Origin: Ctena decussata | Lineage: Eukaryota; Mollusca; Bivalvia; Lucinida; Lucinidae | Assembly (NCBI GenBank): GCA_963989385.1 | Contig: OZ022515.1 | Span: 3,628,803 to 3,692,802 of the forward strand | Length of the DNA stretch: 64,000 bases | Reading direction: 5' to 3' | Part shown: piece after piece, positions 57,426-64,000 of the stretch | How positions within the stretch are numbered: position 1 is the stretch's first letter | Layout: the number at the start of each line of letters is the position of its first letter | Notes under the pieces: model-generated | Databases searched by the model: none | What the model saw: only the letters and a program-made list of their open reading frames with translations | What the model was told of the DNA's origin: nothing | Program-made: the position numbers and the translations under genes

Positions 57426-58314
57426 CCACCACCTTTATTTCGTTTGATTGGTGTTTTTAAAATGTTTCACTTTAACTTTAAAAGTATTCTAAAGAACGCA
57501 TAATCAAATCAGTTGCGATTTTATCTACAGCCCAACATGGCTCTGATCGACCAGGCGCAAGTGGTCGTGAGTTTCTATGCCAGCCGATTCATATCTAGAC
57601 TTAAACTTGTAGTAATTGCGAATTTACCTACATTCCAGCATAGTTCTGGTCAGGCCCGTGTCAAAAAGATGCGATTAGATGTAATGAGATGACATTTTAC
57701 GTCAAACCAGCACGAAGTAGCAATTTAACAATGGGCATTGAGTGCTGAGCCCATTTCACAAAGATCCAGCAGGCACATGATGGGGAAATGACGTCATACT
57801 GACATCGCAAGTTAATGGTGTCTCATAGACGTCAGTTCAACGTCAATCCGACGTCATGTGCCCGCTTTTGGAGCACTCTTTTAATGCAATTCGTGACGGA
57901 ATGGTCGAATTTGATTTGATTCAAAGAGAAAAATTACAGTTACCGTAAGACTCTTGATATTGGGACAGATACGTCTGAGCATACCCAGATCGACTCTTTT
58001 AACTGCCTCTAAAAGTCCAGTCTGGTCAGGTTCTACACCGTTTGTCACTGCATCTACACCTTTGAGCGTGTTACTGCATTATGAAAAGTAACATTTCCAT
58101 TTGATGACAATTGCTGTAATTAATTTTGGTGTTCCAACTTTTAGATTTTTTTACGTTAAAAGTCACTCCAGGAGAAAGCACCCCCGCCCCCTTCAACGAA
58201 CATGGAAGTTGTGAAGCAAAAAAAAAGCTATACCGGAGCCTATTTCTTCGTTCATAAGATTTCCTAGGATCAAATAAAGCGAATAGAACAGACTCAGACC
58301 TGCACGTGCATCCA
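57426..58314. other. Non-coding region with MITE-like sequences
   Basis: Near 57768-57878 an inverted pair (CAGCAGGCACATGAT / GTCATGTGCCCGCT) encloses several GACGTC palindromes, a MITE-like unit. At 57953-58112 is a second copy of the ~150-bp MITE at 42348 (TTGGGACAGATAC, CAGTCTGGTCAGGTTCTACA). No gene. Confidence 0.6.
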
Positions 58315-60832
58315 AACATATTGGTCAGAGCCTTAACATATTGGTCAGGTCAGAGCCTTAACATATTGGTCAGAGCCTTAACATATTGGTCAGGTCAGAG
58401 CCTTAACATATTGGTCAGAGCCTTAACATATTGGTCAGAGCCTTAACATATTGGTCAGGTCAGAGCCTTAACATATTGGTCAGAGCCTTAACATATTGGT
58501 TAGGTCAGAGCCTTAACATATTGGTCAGGTCAGAGCCTTAACATATTGGTCAGAGCCTTAACATATTGGTCAGGTCAGAGCCTTAACATATTGGTCAGGT
58601 CAGAGCCTTAACATATTGGTCAGAGCCTTAACATATTGGTCAGGTCAGAGCCTTAACATATTGGTCAGAGCCTTAACATATTGGTCAGAGCCTTAACATA
58701 TTGGTCAGAGCCTTAACATATTGGTCAGAGCCTTAACATATTGGTCAGAGCCTTAACATATTGGTCAGAGCCTTAACATATTGGTCAGGTCAGAGCCTTA
58801 ACATATTGGTCAGAGCCTTAACATATTGGTCAGAGCCTTAACATATTGGTCAGAGCCTTAACATATTGGTCAGAGCCTTAACATATTGGTCAGAGCCTTA
58901 ACATATTGGTCAGGTCAGAGCCTTAACATATTGGTCAGAGCCTTAACATATTGGTCAGAGCCTTAACATATTGGTCAGGTCAGAGCCTTAACATATTGGT
59001 CAGGTCAGAGCCTTAACATATTGGTCAGGTCAGAGCCTTAACAAATTGGTAAGAGCCTTAACATATTGGTCAGAGCCTTAACATATTGGTCAGAGCCTTA
59101 ACATATTGGTCAGAGCCTTAACATATTGGTCAGAGCCTTAACATATTGGTCAGGTCAGAGCCTTAACATATTGGTCAGAGCCTTAACATATTGGTCAGAG
59201 CCTTAACATATTGGTCAGGTCAGAGCCTTAACATATTTGTCAGAGCCTTAACATATTGGTCAGAGCCTTAACATATTGGTCAGAGCCTTAACATATTGGT
59301 CAGAGCCTTAACATATTGGTCAGAGCCTTAACATATTGGTCAGGTCAGAGCCTTAACATATTGGTCAGAGCCTTAACATATTGGTCAGGTCAGAGCCTTA
59401 ACATATTGGTCAGAGCCTTAACATATTGGTCAGAGCCTTAACATATTGGTCAGAGCCTTAACATATTGGTCAGGTCAGAGCCTTAACATATTGGTCAGGT
59501 CAGAGCCTTAACATATTGGTCAGGTCAGAGCCTTAACATATTGGTCAGGTCAGAGCCTTAACATATTGGTCAGAGCCTTAACATATTGGTCAGGTCAGAG
59601 CCTTAACATATTGGTCAGGTCAGAGCCTTAACATATTGGTCAGAGCCTTAACATATTGGTCAGGTCAGAGCCTTAACATATTGGTCAGAGCCTTAACATA
59701 TTGGTCAGAGCCTTAACATATTGGTCAGGTCAGAGCCTTAACATATTGGTCAGAGCCTTAACATATTGGTCAGGTCAGAGCCTTAACATATTGGTCAGGT
59801 CAGAGCCTTAACATATTGGTCAGAGCCTTAACATATTGGTCAGGTCAGAGCCTTAACATATTGGTCAGGTCAGAGCCTTAACATATTGGTCAGAGCCTTA
59901 ACATATTGGTCAGAGCCTTAACATATTGGTCAGGTCAGAGCCTTACCATATTGGTCAGAGCCTTAACATATTGGTCAGGTCAGAGCCTTAACATATTGGT
60001 CAGGTCAGAGCCTTAACATATTGGTCAGAGCCTTAACATATTGGTCAGGTCAGAGCCTTAACATATTGGTCAGGTCAGAGCCTTAACATATTGGTCCGAG
60101 CCTCAACATATTGGTCAGGTCAGAGCCTTAACATATTGGTCAGAGCCTTAACATATTGGTCAGAGCCTTAACATATTGGTCAGGTCAGAGCCTTAACATA
60201 TTGGTCAGGTCAGAGCCTTAACATATTGGTCAGGTCAGAGCCTAAACATATTGGTCAGAGCCTTAACATATTGGTCAGGTCAGAGCCTTACCATATTGGT
60301 CAGAGTCTTAACATATTGGTCAGGTCAGAGCCTTAACATATTGGTCAGGTCAGAGCCTTAACATATTGGTCAGAGCCTTAACATATTGGTCAGGTCAGAA
60401 CCTTAACATATTGGTCAGGTCAGAGCCTTAACATATTGGTCAGAGCCTTAACATATTGGTCAGGTCAGAGCCTTAACATATTGGTCAGAGTCTTAACATA
60501 TTGGTCAGGTCAGAGCCTTAACATATTGGTCAGGTCAGAGCCTTAACATATTGGTCAGAGTCTTAACATATTGGTCAGGACAGAGCCTTACCATATTGGT
60601 CAGAGTCTTAACATATTGGTCAGAGCCTTAACATATTGGTCAGGTCAGAGCCTTAACATATTGGTCAGAGCCTTAACATATTGGTCAGAGCCTTAACATA
60701 TTGGTCAGGTCAGAGCCTTAACATATTAGTCAGGTCAGAGCCTTAACATATTGGTCAGGTCAGAGCCTTAACATATTGGTCAGAGCCTTAACATATTGGT
60801 CAGAGCCTTAACATATTGGTCAGAGCCTTAAC
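58315..60832. repeat. 2.5-kb satellite made of 20-bp and 25-bp forms of one unit
   Basis: Short form: CATATTGGTCAGAGCCTTAA. Long form: the same with GGTCA duplicated (TTGGTCAGGTCAGAGCC). I count about 113 units, 62 short and 51 long. 62 x 20 plus 51 x 25 gives 2515 bp, which agrees with the observed span. Units are almost identical; rare variants include TTGGTTAGG, GAGTCTTAA, CTTACCATA and ACAAATTGG. The order of forms is irregular. No open frame crosses it. Confidence 0.98.
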
Positions 60833-60993
60833 GCTTTTCATTCACTACCATTTTTTCGCCATTGTTTTAAAGGGGGTACAACTTTTGTGACCCTAAGTTT
60901 GCTTCCGTGGAGGATGATTCCCTGGAGGAATGAATCCCATTGACTATTGCATCTATACTCTAGATTTGTTGTTGTTTTTTGTTTGGTCATGTA
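60833..60993. other. Spacer
   Basis: Nothing recognised. Confidence 0.5.
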
Positions 60994-62062
60994 TCACACC
61001 GGGTAGGCGGCAATCCTGAACATCACGGCAATCCAGAACGCGGTTCAAAAAAACTTAAGCGGCTGTTTAGTGTAGGCTGAAAAACCTCTCTTTTGAGCTA
61101 GAAGAATGTGTTAAAACTTAGGGTAACTGTTTCACCATTTTTAGATATGTTCAAAGATATGCCTCACAAATTTTGATCGTTGAATCTTTATTAATTTGCA
61201 TGTAGTTTAGGCGTAAATGCAAAATTTGTGACTTTTAACCCCCACAAACGACAAAATAGACCAAAATCCTCAAGTCTGATACATGTTGTGATCGTTTTCG
61301 CGATAGTCAGATAAAATTGAATGTATTCTGGATAAACTGTGCGTATTCAACTGACTTTGTCTTGTACACAAACGAAGTTACATCGATTTGAAAATGACAG
61401 GGTAGAAAACGGTGGCAATCGAAAACGATGATCATGGCAATCGACTAACGTCAAACAACCATTTGACAGACAATCGATGAACATTTATACCTTCAGCAGT
61501 TTTGATTCGTCTTTTTCATACAAACGTAACCAAGAATCAGTAGAATGAGTTCACACCGGGTAGGCGGCAATCCTGAACATCACGGCAGTCCAGAACGCGG
61601 TTCAAAAAAACGTAAGCGGCTGTTTAGTGTAGGCTGACAAAACCTCTCTTTTGAGCTAGAAGAATGTGTTAAAAATTAGGGCAACTATTCCACGATTTTT
61701 AGATATGTTTAAAGATATACCTCACGAATTTTTGTCGTTGAATCCTTATTAAATTGCATGTAGTTTAGGCGTAAATACAAAATTTGTGACTTTTAACCCC
61801 CACAAACAACAAAATAGACCAAAATCTTCAAGTTGATAGTACAAGTTGTGATCGTTTTCGCGACAGTCAGATAAAATTGAATGTATTCTGGATAGACTGT
61901 GCGTATTCAACTGACTCTGTCTTGTACACAAACGAAGTTACATCGATTTGAAAATGACGGGGTAGAAAACGGTGGCAATCGAAAACGATGTTCAAGGCAA
62001 TCGCCTAACGTCAAACAACCATTTGACAGACAATCGATGAACATTTATTAGTAGAATGAGTT
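60994..62062. repeat. Tandem duplication of a ~557-bp segment
   Basis: TCACACCGGGTAGGCGGCAA starts at 60994 and again at 61551. The copies remain alignable throughout (GCGGCTGTTTAGTGTAGGCT, CATTTGACAGACAATCGATG) with small indels. The second copy lacks about 45 bp near its end but both finish with GTAGAATGAGTT. Non-coding; the 60-codon minus-strand frame is not supported. Confidence 0.93.
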
Positions 62063-62480
62063 TATATATTTCTTAATTTATTTATTTATACAAAATGCTC
62101 CAGGCATTAAACATGCAACACATGTACATTTGGGATAAATACGTCAGATGTCCTACTATTGTGGTAAATGTTGTTTCCAAAACTGATTAACTTCTGGAAT
62201 CATCACAATAAAACACTAAACTTATTCAACCATCAATATTTTGACTCATTTTGCTAATACTCCTGTATACCTTGATCCAAATGAAATGTCAGGGCGGTAA
62301 CAAATATGCGCTGCCAATTACTGTCAAAATCGATCAGTCCACTAGAAGATTCGGTAGAATAAATTTTGCACGCTTTGTTCAAGTTCAATAAGCATAAAAC
62401 AGTGTTAGAAAAACCTCCTTACACTATATTAACTGTCCTGTATGAAGGACTATCAATATTGATAAAAATGTAAGAAAGAA
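62063..62480. other. Non-coding region
   Basis: Nothing recognised. Confidence 0.5.
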
Positions 62481-62484
62481 TTTT

Positions 62485-62605
62485 GTAAAGATGAAAATGA
62501 AATTCTGTGCGCAATGGAGCGCCTTTACGGTGTAGCGAATTCCGCCGCCGGTGGGATTCGAACTCGAGAGCCCAGATCTTAGCAGACAGCGCTTCCGAGG
62601 CATAT
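62485..62605 (-). mobile_element. SINE head with strong pol III B box
   Basis: Minus strand: GCCTCGGAAGCGCTGTCTGC, then CTCTCGAGTTCGAATCCCAC (a consensus-quality B box), CGTAAAGGCGCTCCATTGCG and CACAGAATTTCATTTTC. Same general design as the other SINEs; the two overlapping minus-strand frames are shadows. Confidence 0.68.
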
Positions 62606-63461
62606 AACATATACGTTTATATTTTTTTATAACATCCTCCATGTAAACAAGAGTCGAGTCAGCATAGTGCTTCAGTACGCATATATTCACGAATACCTCT
62701 TGGCTCGCAGAATGAAACGTTTCGCGAATATTGGAACATAGCTGAAAGTGCCTTGGCATTGGATATTTTTCCTGCGACTGCAATCATACTTGCGACACGC
62801 CAGAATAATGCTATATATACAATGTGCAGATTATCGGTGTAAAAAGGAAGTTTCAGATCAGCATGCGCATCCTCCTCGTATAATTATCAGTCTGAGCGTC
62901 TTTCCTGTTTTGTATGTAACAGTCATGACACATCGTTAGGCTTTTCTCTCACTTGAACACTGATGTCTGTCTGACATTTTAAGACAAACACAAGCCTTTT
63001 CAATCTGTACGTTCAAAAAAAACATCTTTGGATCATGGACGATATTTGGATCATGAGGAGTCTACAATTTGAAGTGAATTGGGTCACTGTACAGGCTGTC
63101 AACTTTGCTACCCTTGGCTTGCGAAGATGGCAGGCCGTATGATCACACATGTTGATCAGGAGTTGGGCTGTACATATACCAAAATAGCATGTGTGAACGT
63201 CGAAGACTCAAATAAACCTGTGCATTCATTTCGTCTCTATGTATATGACAAACCATAACGTTATGCTGTCCATTTCCTTACTGAAAAAAGGACACTTATG
63301 GAAAGTGTGAACAAACAAGACTCGGGTCAGTCTGTGCATCCTCGCAGTTCGTCTGGTAAATGTGAATAGTAAATGACTGGTGTCGCATGAAAAGATACCT
63401 TATTGGATGTGCAAACAGGAAAAATCAGATCAGCTCGTGCATCCGATCAGTCAAGGGTTAA
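62606..63461. other. Non-coding region with short dispersed repeats
   Basis: Phrases of the type CAGATCAGC(A/T)(T/C)G(C/T)GCATCC occur near 62856 and 63426, and GA(A/C)TC(A/G)(A/G)(A/G)T..(A/G)(C/T)CTGTGCA(T/G) near 63206 and 63321. Similar to 21983. No gene. Confidence 0.5.
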
Positions 63462-63625
63462 GCGGCTTCCTGCTGATCTAGCGGTCCGGAGCTTGATTTC
63501 CGGAGGCTGAAATCTTTTCAATCGTTAACAGGGTTCCATTGCACTGAGCCTTTCATTATCACCCTCCAATCGTCCTGATATGACTGAAATACTGTTGAAA
63601 AGGACGTAAAATTGCAAGTCATCCA
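63462..63625 (+). mobile_element. tRNA-derived SINE, plus strand
   Basis: GTTAAGCGGCTTCCTGCTGA, a degenerate B box (GGAGCTTGATTTCCG), then GGTTCCATTGCACTGAGCCT, TGATATGACTGAAATACTGT, AAAAGGACGTAAAATTGCAA and (ATCC)n. Best preserved tail of the family. The head is incomplete. Confidence 0.75.
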
Positions 63626-64000
63626 TCCATCCCTGTTTGATCGACGTTGTACAAGGACAGGTAATATGACTAGCCACGTGCGTCTATTGTTGGCTAAACC
63701 GCATCTCAAGTTGTTGCATAACATTACATTGTATTTGTAAGTTTTGTTATAGTTGAATAAGTTTTGTTACCGGTGACTGAGCAGCGTGTTTTTACTGTGC
63801 TCCTTTTTGTACAATAGAAAGGTCTAGGGAAGGTACAAAGATAACTCCGCCCTGACAATTCTTTTGGATCGGGGTATACTCCTGATAAATGACCCTTGTA
63901 AGGTTCTCTCAAAACATAAGTTGTGGTACTCATCATAACTGCCCCATTGAGACGTTTAATGAGGACCAACCATGTATGCTTTGAGTGAAAATTATAGAAA
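63626..64000. other. Non-coding end of window
   Basis: No supported gene; short minus-strand frames (63518, 63724) lack domain signal. Confidence 0.5.

Noticed and set aside
58315..60832. CRISPR-like array
   Set aside because: Units are contiguous with no unique spacers, and the setting is eukaryotic; this is a satellite.

Overview
The window looks like AT-rich animal genomic DNA, most likely from a bivalve mollusc. The evidence is intron-split exons with GT/AG borders, decayed LINEs of several clades, tRNA-derived SINEs, and interspersed repeats with AGCTCACCTGAGC-type ends that I associate with bivalve genomes. The taxon is an inference from repeat style, not a database match. Almost none of the open reading frames are genes; most are chance frames inside repeats.

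The only convincing host coding sequence is three plus-strand exons, all bounded by phase-1 introns. The first (9243-9557) encodes a coiled coil with N-glycosylation sequons. The second (11810-11968) and third (53113-53274) each encode one sushi/CCP domain. They could belong to one secreted, complement-like mosaic gene with a repeat-filled intron of about 41 kb, or to two neighbouring genes. No start, stop or signal-peptide exon was found.

The rest is a record of transposon insertions. At 13.8-28.0 kb a minus-strand L1/Tx1-like LINE is cut in two by a 10.7 kb insertion. That insertion is itself element A (about 3.7 kb) split by element B (7.04 kb, terminal inverted repeats, 8-bp target duplication GTATAGAC). 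At 30.8-34.3 kb a second LINE is split by a 1.4 kb repeat in a T-run. A Jockey-like fragment (29.2-30.5 kb) and a CR1-like fragment (42.7-43.3 kb) add two more LINE types. Candidate TIR elements also lie at 0.55-1.4, 2.0-2.7, 5.0-5.6, 5.9-6.1, 36.3-41.5, 46.4-51.1 and 54.5-57.3 kb; two of these are inserted inside tandem arrays.

Tandem DNA is abundant: a 31-bp array (8.75 kb), a 50-bp array (35.6 kb), a 25-27 bp minisatellite (38.3 kb), a 56/79-bp array (52.2 kb), and a very regular 2.5 kb satellite (58.3-60.8 kb) made of 20-bp and 25-bp forms of one unit. A GTAACG-containing motif is clustered in 43.6-51.8 kb. No rRNA, functional tRNA, CRISPR array or bacterial-type operon was seen.
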